From Chara braunii (taxonomy: Eukaryota > Streptophyta > Charophyceae > Charales > Characeae), in contig BFEA01000030.1 of NCBI GenBank assembly GCA_003427395.1, positions 1,220,978 through 1,265,992 on the forward strand: a DNA stretch of 45,015 bases, in the 5' to 3' direction. Made by a program: the position numbers and the translations under genes. Numbering within the stretch: the stretch's first letter is position 1; each line of letters opens with the position of its first letter. Below the pieces are notes generated by a model, which searched no databases, was not told the origin of the DNA, and was given only the letters and a program-made list of their open reading frames with translations. Shown piece after piece: positions 19,490 to 30,047 of the stretch.

Positions 19490-19777
19490 AACACGAAGAA
19501 GGAAGCAAAGCAACCGATCATGGATATTCAACCTGAAAAATTAGAAAAAACAAAATCATATCACGAAGGATAGTATCCTCCAAATGCAGGCATGGCTTAA
19601 AAGAATGCACACGAAAACACAGACTAGGAAAATAAAAGAAAATAAAAAATAATATAGGAAATAAAAACAACCCAACCAGCTCCAGAAGAGAAACATAAAA
19701 ACCGCCTCAGTTTACCCAATCCAAAAAACAGAAAAGCATAATCACATCACAAAGGCCAACACTGAGCGAACACAGAC

Positions 19778-20974
19778 ATGGCTCAAACCTACGATCGTCG
19801 CCACAGTATAGTAGCTGCAACAAAAGCAACCACCTCAGGGGACCCCTCCCAGATTGCATCCAATGTGGATCATGAGACCCTTCGATTCCTGTTGGAAGCC
19901 CCAAAAATTAAAGGAGAGAAAGTCACAATGAAAGTCAGGAACGTTGAGGACAATATCGATGAGGAAGTGACCGCTTGGGCGTACCCAAAGGACAAGATTG
20001 CCGACACCAACGCGACATACGAGAAGCACGCATTCATCCTCTCCTTTTCCAATGCTGGGGCAAGACTATCTCCCATTGAGAAAAGAAAATGGATGGTGAA
20101 AACCATCCAGGAACACGACAACATCAAAACAGATGTCAACAAATTTTCCCTGCTTGGTCGGACCATGATGATCGTGGTGTTTAAAGACACAGGTCAAGCA
20201 ACACATCTATTGGAGAAATGCGAGACCTTGAATTGCACAATGGCTCTGTCTGCACCCTATCACGCTGGAAGTCGAAGACAACCCAACGAGATGAAGTCTC
20301 ACCGGCTGCCTTCTACAAACAGCGACTGATGAGGGAACAGTTATGGGTACAGTTTGATAACATCCCCCTTTAGAGGTCATCCCCTGATCGATTGGAAGTC
20401 CAATACCCCGCAAACAAAGTGTTAAAGTGGGTCCATCACCCATGACTTCATGGCCCCCCACTGCGATTCCGTAATAGCAATCCTGGAGGTACTAACCGAC
20501 AACCCTCCGGTGTTCCCTGAGGAGTGGCAATGTCTCATAGTAGACAAAGTCACGTCAGTGACAATTTCTACCAAAGCCTCGCCAATCTGCTTAAGGTGTA
20601 GAGAAAGAGGGCACTTGGGATTTGATCCCAAATGCCCGCGCTCCCTGGAGCAGAAAAAACCGAGATATAATATGCTAGTAGAGGTTGAAGAGGCCAAAGG
20701 GATCTGGTTCGTTAATGACTCAAACTACGATGGCTGGGTCGTTGATGACAACATCCCAGAACCTAAGTGGACATGGACATACACAAACCCAACTCTGACA
20801 ATCAAACAGCCAGACATCTTTCCCCCATCAGACAACAAGTGGCACCATGTTGGAGCAAAAACGATAACCGGGATCCCAAGAAAAGTTCACTCAGACCCGG
20901 TGATTGATTCCCAGGCGACCGAAGAAGAGAAAAAACATGAAGACCTGTTGTGGGATCTCGAGTCAATCAGATAA
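19778..20974 (+). pseudogene. ORF1 protein of LINE-2el
   Basis: ATG 19778 opens a 183-residue piece (LRFLLEAPKIKGEKVTMKVR, SLLGRTMMIVVFKDTGQA) that resembles the RRM-like N-terminal domain of plant LINE ORF1. After a TGA at 20327 and a TAA near 20420, the same frame continues as 20450-20974, with a zinc knuckle at 20588-20635 of spacing CX2CX4HX6C (CLRCRERGHLGFDPKC). The region after the knuckle (EAKGIWFVNDSNYDGWVVDD) is Trp-rich and unassigned. The role would be RNA binding and particle formation. The break between the two pieces may include a frame repair by two nearby indels. Confidence 0.7.
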
Positions 20975-21716
20975 CAAACTGCAGACTCCCTCTCTAATCG
21001 GGAGGATGATGACAATATCCTGGGTGCAACCAAACAGATCGTTGAGGGCCGCAACCCAGAGACAGACCCCTCCCTCAAGAGATAGGCCTCCCCCCAAAAG
21101 GAGATCAACGAGACACCAAGCGGAAAGAAAATCAGAAAGAGCAATGCAACAATAGAGGGAAGTACCCCCTCTGACGCACAAGACTCTCAAGGAGCTACGA
21201 CAGGGCCAGGCCCCATCTCAACAGCAAAGCAGAACTGGACCTCATTCACTAATGGACATATCTCCCACCAAAAGTGACAGATCGACAAAAGCAAAAGATA
21301 GGGAGACTCACACATTGCCTGGCTACTGGAATACCTCGAACGGGCCAAAAACGAGAGGGAGAAATAATTTGATATCAGGATGGCAGGCATGAAGCACCAG
21401 GAGAAGACAGGTCGGACCAGCAAGGCCTCAGTAGCAGGCATCCACACCTCCACGAACACATACGATGTCTTAAGACAGCAGAGTGAGTTGCCATAATTTA
21501 GTGCCTTCGGATATCATGAGAAGAAGAGGGAAAGAGAAACCTCGGGTTATGAGTCTCAATCCAGCGCAGATACTAAGACTCACAAGGACCCAATCAGAGA
21601 CATGGTACCCAGAAAGTGGAAGCCCTTAAAGGGCAGAGATAAGAGAGCCAAAAAATCACCGACAACCACGACAGGGAAAGACAACGAACAACAATCCATC
21701 AAGCATACGATCGCCA
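20975..21716 (+). pseudogene. Degraded ORF1/ORF2 junction, no endonuclease seen
   Basis: Charged, short open frames (for example 21602-21853, rich in Lys and Thr) but none of the endonuclease signatures (WN-RGL, QE, D-N, SDH) in any plus frame. In LINE-1el and LINE-3el this position holds about 230 residues of endonuclease. The most likely reading is a deletion that fused the ORF1 tail to the RT start. Confidence 0.5.
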
Positions 21717-23184
21717 TTGTTGTGGCTCAAACCAAATGCTTGTTTGATCAGAAGAGTATTCTACGATCCAAAACGTGGCAACTCGACCGCTTCCCCCCCC
21801 CCCCCCCCCGCAGCAAACATCACCGCCCGCCAACGTATGATGTCGTATCTTGAAAGGACGATTTCGCAGGAGAAAACGGAGGACTTGGACAAAAAAATTA
21901 CCCTGGGGGAACTGCATGTAGCCTTATCCCAAATGCGTAACAACAAGGCACCAGGAACCGATTGCCTATCCAAAGAGTTCTGGGTCTACTTTTGGCCGAT
22001 AATGGGGAACGACCTCGTCAACTTCATCAATGACAGCAAGGAAAAGAGCGGCCTGGGTCAATTTTTAAGCACTAGTGTGGTCTCTCGAATCCACAAGAAA
22101 GGGGGAAAAGAAGACCTAAAAGACTATAGACTGATTTCACTTCTCACAACCCCCTACAAAATCCTAGCAAAAACACTAGCCAACAGGATCATAAAACCCA
22201 CAGACAAATGTTTTCACATTGACCAAGCAGGTTTCATTTCGGGGAGGTACATACTAGACAATGTGATGGCCCTGAATGAGGCAGCAAAGACGAAAACAGA
22301 GAAACAGATCCTGTTTTTTCACTTTAAAAAGGCCTATGACCAAGTCAACTAGGATTTCCTCCATCGTTGTATGGAGAAGATGGGAGTCGGCCCAAACTTA
22401 AGAGAATGGGTAAGAGTGCTCTATGGAGACACCATAGACAGAGTCCAGATAAACAAAATACTGTCAGACACTTACCCGATATCGAGATCCGTTCGCCAAG
22501 GCGTCCCTGGCGCCCCCAATTTTTATGTTCATCATGGAAGCCATAGCCTCCTTCCTTTGCAAAGACCCCTCCATAGACTGCCTCACCGAACAGAACTACA
22601 GTCCCCTCCATGACTTTGTCGTACCCACTGCGCTGGCGTTCGCTGACTACCTGACGGTTCTCATCCGCACAAACAATTCCTCCTTTCAAGCCCTGGTCAG
22701 AGTTATGGAAACCTTCCGACTCGCATCAGAAATGAAGGTGAACTGGTCTAAAACGGAAGGCGGGTGGTTGGCAGAAGACACCCCCCCCCAACCCCCGGAT
22801 CTATCCATCCCAATGTTATGGTCCACGGGCGACCAAGCACTCTGGTATCTGGGCATGATGATCAACAAAGACGACATCTGGCAAGGGATGGGGGATAATT
22901 TAATCGCCAGGGCAATAACCTGCCTAGGTCCCTGCAAAAGAGCCCAGGCTTCTCTGCAGGGTAGAGCACTAATCATTAACATGGCAATATTCTCCACGCT
23001 ATGGTACATGACATCCATAAGGTCCCGGCCCGATGATGACCTGAAGGGCCTGAAGGCTAGGGCCAGATGCTTCGTGTGGACCGGAGACCCCAATAAAACC
23101 TCCTGCATAAACAAAGTGATCTGGCAAATCGTCATCAGGAAACCACACGAAGGGGGTCTAGGCATCATTGAGCCCTCCATATGA
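21717..23184 (+). pseudogene. Reverse transcriptase of LINE-2el, catalytic residues lost
   Basis: RT motifs in order: LHVALSQMRNNKAPGTDCLS (motif 0/1), IHKKGGKEDLKDYRLISLLT, DQAGFISGRYILDN, then motif A reading LFFHFKKAYDQV, where the usual Asp is His (codon 22320-22322). A TAG at 22350-22352 replaces the Trp of V-N/D-W. After a frameshift near 22510 the frame 22525-23184 reads MFIMEAIASFLC, then FADYLTVL, where FADD is expected (Tyr codon 22648-22650), then the thumb (ALWYLGMMIN) and GGLGIIEP. A C17 tract at 21793-21809 lies just before the RT. The family assignment is firm. Confidence 0.85.
21793..21809. repeat. C17 homopolymer at the ORF1/RT junction
   Basis: Seventeen consecutive C exactly where the endonuclease-coding part is missing. 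It encodes poly-Pro in frame. It may mark a deletion junction or be an assembly-sensitive site. Confidence 0.9.
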
Positions 23185-23607
23185 AATGGATAGTCAAGAT
23201 CCTAACCAAACAATCGCCCGACACTTGTAACCTCTCCGCCTAACAGGAGCGGCCTGTTCTGGATCAAGGCCAAAGATTGGTCTCTCAAATCAGAGAGATC
23301 AATGAGGAGATCCATAAGGTCCCGGCCCGATGACTACCTGAAGGGCCTGAAGGCTAGGGCCAGATGCTTCCTGTGGACCGGAAACCCCAACGGAACCTCC
23401 TGCATAAACAAAGTGGCCTGGCATATCGTCATCAGGAAACCGCACGAAGGGGGTCTAGGCATCATTGAGCCCTCCATATGAAATGGATGGTCAAGATCCT
23501 AACCAAACAATCACCTGACACTTGTAACCTCTCCGCCTAACAGGAGCGGCCTGTTCTGGATCAGGGCCAAAGACTGGTCGCTCAAATCAGAGAGATCAAT
23601 GAGGAAA
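23014..23607 (+). repeat. 297-bp tandem duplication inside LINE-2el ORF2
   Basis: 23014-23310 and 23311-23607 match with roughly a dozen substitutions (for example GATGATGAC against GATGACTAC, and ATAAAACC against ACGGAACC). The unit starts at TCCATAAGGTCCCGGCCC and ends at CAGAGAGATCAATGAGGA. 297 is divisible by three, but stops inside the unit (TGA after CCCTCCATA) break the frame in both copies. Confidence 0.9.
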
Positions 23608-24917
23608 ACGCAACAAGCACTATCTACTCAGCCCAATCCCACGCTCAACACATATTGGACACCGATTTTGAAGGCCTGTCGCCGATTGGTGCCAAACAAG
23701 AGAGGGACACTGAGCAACAAAGAGGAAGTCCTCAGGCAGCCCTGGTTCTGCAATCCTTGGATCAAAGACACAAGGGGCAAACCCTGGACCCTCTGGGCAA
23801 AAGATCGCAGATGGATATCCTGGGTAGAGAGAGGAGTATGGCAGGTCAAACATCTATGGTCCGGGGAGAGACTGGACTGGCTATCCGACCAAGAATTTCG
23901 CACCCCCCTGAAAGGTTGTCACTCCATGAGTGCCAACATAGCGAAAATCCACCAAAGCATCCCTCCCCTGTGGACGGCCCTCCTAAGAGAGAAACACACG
24001 TGGAAACCAGGAGACTGGGGCCTACCCATCTCCCAGACCCCTCCAACAAGAGCCTACCGCTTCGGATCTATACCAGACCCAACCAGCTACCAGGCCAACT
24101 TCATATCCTATCCCATCACCAATCATAGTCTATACGAACTAGAAGCTCAAAACAAAACACCACAGAATGAATGGGTAGAGCCCATCTTGCTTAGGAAGGT
24201 TAGAGTCTCTCACAGCAAGCCGTGGATCATCTTCCAACCAAAACTCAGAATTGAGGAGCTCGAATTCGACCCAAAGAGTGGATATGGGAACAGGGCACCA
24301 CCGGGAAGTCAAGAACAATAATAGAATACGATGTAAAGTCTGGGAACGACCTCGGACTGCAGACCACAGACCCAAACCCCAGGGTGGTGACGAAGTGGAG
24401 AAACATCCTAGCCTTAGACTCCGAGACCCCCCCCACCATCCCACGGACCAAATATCTTCTCGTCAGACCGATCAGAATCTGCAGAATGCAGTGGATCATA
24501 GCTCAAGCAGCCCTCCCTGTCAACCAATGGCTTCATGAGAGAAGGAAACACTCAGACCCAGACAGCTCAGCATCCTGCATGCTGTGTAACAACAACGTAC
24601 CCGAAGACATACCCCACTGCCTTCTCTTCTGTCCGAAAGCGACCTGGATCTGGAACAAGGTTCTGGAACTTTGGTCGATCCTCTTCGCAACACCACCTCC
24701 CAACATCCCCCCTCTAACTATCCTACTCTTCGCTAACACCCCCAGTAACATCAAGGGCAGCAGGGAAGTCTGGTTCAATCTGCTCAGGAAATTGGCACTC
24801 TGGGTCATATGGAAACGCAGATGCAAATTGACAATCGAGGGAGCAGGGGTGGCACGAGAAGAAATGTGGTCTCTACTGCTCAGTATGGTGGAGACTGAAA
24901 TCCGAAGAAGAGAGTGA
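23599..24917 (+). pseudogene. ORF2 C-terminal region of LINE-2el with zinc tail
   Basis: The 240-codon frame from 23599 (WTPILKACRRLVPNKRGTLS, GVWQVKHLWSGERLDWL) is the conserved linker of plant LINE ORF2. After a frameshift near 24320, the frame 24384-24917 holds the zf-RVT motif CMLCNNNVPEDIPHCLLFC followed by ATWIWNKV and LALWVIWKRRCKLTIEG. These are the same blocks seen in LINE-1el and LINE-3el. The frame ends with a TGA at 24915-24917. Confidence 0.78.
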
Positions 24918-25470
24918 AAGATAGCGGCTCCTATGAAACACAGACCAGAAGGACAAGCAAGCAAGAGACGCACATTCCAGAAAGACTGGCTTCTAAAGGG
25001 CAAGATCGCCAGATTCGCCACCGTCACAGATAACAGACTTAGATGGAAGAAGTGGTACCAGGCCCAGTCATGAGGTTATGCCAAGCCAAGAACCCCACGA
25101 AGAGGCAATATCTTGTTGAGCAACAGCAGAGACAGTCGGACGAGAGGGAGAGCAGAAAGACTTAGATACACAACTGGTAGCGGATCCTTCCACTTTTCTA
25201 GTTCTGAATAGATCTATCTGACAGGCCCTGGATGGAGCCTGAGAGGAACAAGTGGGCAGGGCAAGCTGGCAGTCAATCCTCCACCAGGGTAGCAATCAAT
25301 TCTGATCAGGGGTCCATACGGAAGGAAGCGTGTGCGTGTTTCATGTTGTATTCAATTTTGACTTGCAGGGGTAATAGGAACAGGGATGATGCTCCCCAAA
25401 ATGGAAAGGAGCCAGGACCACAAGGACCTGTTTTATCAAAAAAAGAACTTAAAAAAAAAGCCAGGTTGAT
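24918..25470 (+). other. 3' UTR of LINE-2el
   Basis: No coding sense beyond a short readable remnant near 24930-25070. An A-rich end lies at 25437-25460 (two A-runs), which I take as the likely 3' terminus. Confidence 0.45.
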
Positions 25471-26222
25471 CTTCCTCTGGTGGCATAAGAAGTGGCATTT
25501 TGTACACCGATAAACTTATCAAGTATAAACTGTTGAAATGCAGACCGATGTTCAAATCCAGATGGAACCGGATGAACAGAATTCCTTTTTTTTCAAAGCC
25601 CTTTTGCAAGTCCACTATCCCGGCGGTGGTAGGAGAACCGCCAGAATTGAGGGCTTGGCCAGCGGGCTGCTCCATCTATTGGTGGGGAGCGGCACCTGCT
25701 AGAAACCGGGTCCAGCATCCCTCGGAAACAGCAATGCAATGCCTTGTGTCGGGGTGACAGCCATTAGTCATGTAGTCACAGAGCCATTTTTCCCTCAGGG
25801 CCGCGGGTAAAACCCTTCCCCTAATTGAGCTCTGTCTTCAGTCCCGGCAGAGCCCCATTCCGGAGGCGCCAAACCCCTTTTTTTGGCCCATGTTACATAT
25901 ATGTGGTGCCGTCTTGCCACATACCAGGAATCTGCAGCCCTTCCCCGAGGAATGTTACACACCTAGGGACAGTCAGTTTCATGATGATATCTCAAGGCTG
26001 TTGTCCTTTCAAAAAGAAAGAGGGAGACAAAAGAGGTAAATATATGCTTTACTAACCTGGCTGCCCAGGCTGCCTAGGCGGGCAAGGGCCAAAGAAGGTC
26101 CCTGTAAAAGAAGAAAACAACTGACAAAAAAACTATGTTGTGTCACTTTTGTGACAGTTGTGCAGAAAAAAATAAACTGGACAACTTTTGCATCAGGGTC
26201 ACGTCGAAATTCTTTGCCAATC
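25471..26222. other. Intergenic DNA, no gene seen
   Basis: Short frames only. A GAAACCGGGTCCAG block near 25694 matches the 3' UTR of LINE-1el in the same plus-strand orientation, so a minus-strand LINE 3' fragment may lie here. Otherwise I see nothing. Confidence 0.4.
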
Positions 26223-26884
26223 ACGGGTACCTTGAGGGCAGTGGTTGGTGCCCACCTCAAGGTATCAGCTGTCGAGCCGTTGTTGATGCTTAACCACAAC
26301 CGGGGTTAAGGTGGATTATCACTTACTGTGTAATCAGTTAGGGGGTTCTGCACACTGTTGAGGGTTCAGCCTCCTGATGCGTCGGTGAAACTCCGACGAA
26401 ACAGTTTGTCACAGCCCCTCGTTTCTTGTCCTCTTCTCCCTCTCTGCCTACGGTTTACGAGGCAGCTCTGTTTGACGATATATACCATGACTTCGCAAGC
26501 ACCCTGCTACGGTTTTCTCCGGTCAGGTCGAGCGGCAGTGGTCGGGGCTGTCACTACGCGGCCATCCTGTGCCTCTAGTGCCAGCGGCGTGTCTAGAGTG
26601 TATTTTCTGTCTGTGCCAGACCTTTCTTTGTTTCGTGGGCGTTTTGCTGGCTTGTGATGGGGTGTGAACCGGCAGTCTGTAGAGTTTTCCATCTGGTGTG
26701 GGTGAGTGATAGTCTGCTTTGATTTTCATTACGGGTACCTTGAGGGCAGTGGTTGGTGCCCACCTCAAGGTATCAGTTGTCGGGCAGTCGTTGATGCTTA
26801 ACCACAACCGGGGTTAAGGTAGATTATCACTTACAGTGCAATCAGTTAGGGGATTCTACAGACTGTTGAGGGTTAAGCCTCCTG
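26223..26884. mobile_element. Repeat with 508-bp period, small non-autonomous element?
   Basis: The 154 bases at 26223-26376 recur at 26731-26884 with about a dozen changes and no indel; 354 bases of noncoding DNA lie between. Each copy has a 9-bp perfect hairpin (ACCTTGAGG/CCTCAAGGT, 26229-26237 with 26255-26263) and a TTAACC/GGTTAA inverted repeat. It could be a tandem dimer of a structured element or a pair of short direct terminal repeats. The second copy is broken at its last bases by the insertion of Ty3-B. Confidence 0.6.
26374..26410 (+). ncRNA. Hammerhead-ribozyme-like core
   Basis: CTGATG (26374-26379), a base C where the consensus has A, stem II GTCGG/CCGAC (26381-26385 with 26393-26397, loop of seven), GAA (26398-26400), then ACA-GTT-TGT as a short stem III and C at 26410 as the cleavage position. 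This follows the hammerhead order CUGAUGA, stem II, GAAA, short stem III, GUC, as seen in Penelope-like elements and retrozymes. The flanks pair badly next to the core (three mismatches, then GAGGG with CCCTC further out), so it is degenerate or a chance match. Confidence 0.35.
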
Positions 26885-27104
26885 CAATCAGACTTGTCAA
26901 CTTCGACTTTCAGCATGCATACGAACAGATGACGATGAAGCTGGCGACTAGCGCCCACACAAAGCTCAGAGATAATGAAGCCAAGAACACAACTCAGATT
27001 CGAACTTGTCCTGGCCAGCTATGGCCGACATGTGCACTCTCAGCAACTTGTTCGTACACATACACTGGATCTCCCTGGAAGTCGCGACACACACACACAC
27101 ACAC

Positions 27105-27105
27105 N
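27105..27105. other. Single N joining two LTR copies
   Basis: Sequence from about 26910 to 27104 reappears after the N at 27106-27300 with several substitutions, so two non-identical LTR sequences (haplotypes or element copies) were joined. Confidence 0.75.
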
Positions 27106-27285
27106 TTTCAGCATGCGTACAAACAGATGACGATCAAACTGGCGACTAGCGCCCACACAAAGCTCAGAGATAATGAAGCCAAGAACACAACTCAGATTCG
27201 TACTTGTCCTGGTCAGTTATGGCCGACACTTGCACTTTCAGCGACTTGTTCGTACATACACACAGTATCTCCCTGGACGCGCCCC

Positions 27286-27325
27286 CACACACACACACAC
27301 ACACACACACACCCACACACACACG

Positions 27326-27374
<49 letters not shown>
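27286..27374. repeat. (AC)n microsatellite within LTR
   Basis: CA repeat with a few C interruptions, expanded relative to the short run at 35606-35624 in the other LTR. Confidence 0.92.
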
Positions 27375-27376
<2 letters not shown>

Positions 27377-28026
27377 CTCTCTCACACACTAACACCTACT
27401 GACATGCTGATGTGGCGGCTATGGCCGCCGTCTTCCTCCTACACTAACAAGCTCGACTATGGCCGACTTCCTCCTCTTAGCCCTCTTCTTCCTCGGGCAC
27501 CTCCAGACCTCCTTGCACAAGACGCTCAGGCAGCGCTTCCGCATGGCTCACAGGTAGAATGAATGAATGACTTGACACTGCCTCTTCGGATTGTCAATCG
27601 TCTGCCTTCGGCCTCTGGGCCCGGGGTGCACACAGTCCTACATGGTACTTGCTGACTTGGCAAAGATCGACCGGGACTGGGTACCACTGACTGGGCAAAG
27701 TTAGTCTACCCACTTGCCCACTTGCCTACGGTCTACTTCCTAGGCCCTACGAAAGGTCGCTTCCGGACCTTTCAGAAGACTACAGACTTGACCTTTCAGG
27801 ACTGTAGCAGCTACGACCTTGCCTTTCGGTCCTGTAGCAGCTACGCCTTCTACCATTGCTAAGACCCCTATCCTACGGACCTACGGTCCAAGACCCGACG
27901 ACCATCCTACCTACAGCAACAAGCAGCGACTTTGAAGACACAGGTCGTGGGTTCAAGCACACACGGGTTGACTGGTACCGTACACGGGTAAGGGCGAGGT
28001 CTGGGGATCGAGCTCTGGGAACTGCA

Positions 28027-28037
28027 ACTCCTACTAC
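28027..28037 (-). promoter_or_regulatory. Likely polypurine tract of Ty3-B
   Basis: Minus strand GTAGTAGGAGT immediately precedes the proposed LTR start TGCAG. Purine-rich, but with T interruptions, so only a probable plus-strand primer. From 28038 to 28442 I see only the noncoding 3' part of the element. Confidence 0.45.
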
Positions 28038-28442
28038 AAAGGTTGAAAACCATTTCACTCCCGCCGGCCTAAATTCGAGGTCCTCCGAGAATATTTCAAT
28101 CTATAGCAGGACTTTTATCTTTCTTAGCTCTTTCATAGGCATGGACAACGTCGGGAGCAGTCTCTAGAAGTTCTGTTCGTGTAAACCAGCAATCGTCTTC
28201 CGACTCCTGGTAAGAAAACCTGACTTTGTACTATTTCAGTGGATGACCTCTACCGCCTGTTCTGAATACATCTTCATCTACTATGCGATCAATGTTGTAC
28301 CTTCTGTCCATATTTGGAAGGATCATTGATCACCTCGACGAAAATTGCTGACTTGTCTTGCAAGGTAACAACTTTGATGCATGGAAAACTGGATATGTAT
28401 GGAGATGTGTTGGGATCTCTATCGTGTAGGACGGCCTATCCT

Positions 28443-28943
28443 CTAGGACTGGCCCTTGACTTCTAGGACTGGCCACGGTCCTCTATACGCAGGTAACAGT
28501 TTCTGCGAGATGTTCTCCTCAGTAGCAAACTCTTTGGACTTGACCCAAACTAAGTCGCCTACTTGAAACTGTGATGGGCGACGGTGCTTATTAGCTTGCT
28601 CTATCATCCTATGCTGGGATTTCCTGAGGTTCTCCACCACCTTTGCGATCTCTTTCTCATGTTGTAATGCAAACTCCCTAGTGTCAGGCGGTAACCTCTG
28701 GATCTGATCCCGGTTTAGTCCTTCAAACGGTCTGCGCGGTCTAAAGGACTTATGCAGTTCGTTGGGAGTGCGACAAGTGGCTAAGTGGACACTGTTGTTG
28801 TATGCGCAGGCTACCTTTGGGAGCATCTCGTCCCAATTGACTTGATCGGGTCTAATGTACATTCTAAGAACTTGTTGCAGGATCTTGTTCATCTGTTCAG
28901 TTTGACCGTTAGTCTTTGGATGACGGCCAGATGACATTAGCAC
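28443..28943 (-). pseudogene. Integrase C-terminal half, Ty3-B
   Basis: Begins just after the second catalytic Asp, at the HPKTNGQTEQMNK segment that carries the catalytic Glu. It then follows the standard Ty3 course (WDEMLPKVACAYNNSVH, TPNELHKSFRPRRP) to FQVGDLVWVKSKEF and the GPY/F end (LLPAYRGPWPVLEVKG). The second Asp (IVSDKDTRFTS) is readable near 29000 in another frame. No chromodomain is visible before the stop. Confidence 0.85.
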
Positions 28944-29126
28944 TTGGACCCATACACATTCATAAGTTTCTGCCAGTTCTGGCTAGTGAACCTGGTATCT
29001 TTGTCACTAACTATCGACAGTGGTAGACCATGCTCACTGACCCAATGATCAAAGAACTTCTTACTAGATCTGTACGTGCCTCAGAAGGCAAAGGAACGAA
29101 AACTGCAGATTTGCTAAATCTATTGA

Positions 29127-30047
29127 CTACAACCATGACTTGGCTCTTGCCATGCCTATTCCGACGCCAGTGTCCATGAAATCAATGGATACGGAATCTT
29201 CAGGTCCTGACAGAATAGGCAGGGGTCTTAGAAGACCCAACGGGGCTCTCGTCGTAGTTTTGTTGTGCTGGCATACCTTGCAACTACGCACATACTCTAT
29301 ACAATCAGCGTTCATGCCAGGCCACGTGTAGGCACGTATCAGGTTGGCGAGTGTCTTTTGCCAACCGAAGTGCCCTTCTGTGTCGTGAAATTCCTCAAGG
29401 ATCAGACTACGGATCTCTTCACTATTGGGAATGCATAGCCAGTCTACGACGTCTGTCTTCTCGAACAACAACCCATTAGTGGTCCGGTAGTACGGTTCAC
29501 TTGTTGGGTCCTCCTTAACTCTCTTTAGGAGGTCACTATAGATAGGGTCCTCCGTGTATACTTCTACGACTTTTTGCTGTAAGTATGACCCTATATCTAG
29601 ATAGTGAACTATGGCTCCAAAGTAGTCGGCTCTTCTACTAAGGGCGTGTGCAACCACATTATACTTCCCTTTGACGGGCTTGAGCTCGAAGTCAAACTGA
29701 TCTATCTCTGCAGCCCACCTAGTAAGCTTAGGTGTCAGCTTGGCCTGTGTCTTCAGCCACCTCAGTGTCTCGTGGTCTGAATCCACTTTGAAGTGCCTCC
29801 CAAGCAAGTAGCGTCTCCAATGGTCTAATGCTTGCCTGAGAGCGTAGAGTTCTCTCTCATAGGTTGATGTCGCTACCTTCTCTGAAGGCATTTTAGCGGA
29901 CATGAACTCTATGGGTCTATACCCATTGCCATCATCTTGTTGTAGAACAACACGAATGCCATACTGACTCGCATCAGTTGTGACAACAAAAGGTAAAGAT
30001 GGGTTAGCTACCTTGAGGACTGGGTACTCTATTAAGGCCCACTTCAA
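29127..30047 (-). pseudogene. RNase H and integrase N-terminal half, Ty3-B
   Basis: RNase H: PFVVTTDASQYGI, STYERELYALRQAL and VDSDHETLRWL give the acidic catalytic residues; it ends with the HALSRR motif. Integrase zinc domain: HDTEGHFGWQKT and CKVC (HHCC). The core starts with VSIDFMDTGVG (first Asp), then the frame is lost near 29140. It overlaps the RT frame at 30004-30047, so there is a frameshift there. The ORF is otherwise open over 306 codons, better kept than gag. Confidence 0.87.

Larger units (their letters stand above)
19489..25460 (+). mobile_element. L1-type LINE (LINE-2el) without endonuclease domain
   Basis: A-rich 5' leader (19489-19777), ORF1 with zinc knuckle, a stretch lacking endonuclease, RT with altered catalytic residues, an internal tandem duplication, the zinc-binding C-terminal tail and a 3' region with an A-rich end near 25437-25460. 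Order and motifs match plant L1. Multiple frame breaks make it inactive. Confidence 0.82.
26883..28026 (-). repeat. 3' LTR of Ty3-B (left copy)
   Basis: On the minus strand it would start TGCAGTTCCC at 28026 and end TGATTGCA at 26883, giving the canonical TG...CA ends. It contains a long (AC)n block at 27286-27374 and another at about 27087-27104. The stretch 26883-27104 is partly repeated after a single N at 27105, again suggesting unmerged contig ends. Compared with the right copy it lacks an 11-bp segment at about 27586 that contains a TATA box. Confidence 0.82.

Noticed and set aside
26836-27562. Frames with Thr-His or Val-Cys repeats
   Set aside because: Translations of the CA microsatellite inside the Ty3-B LTR.
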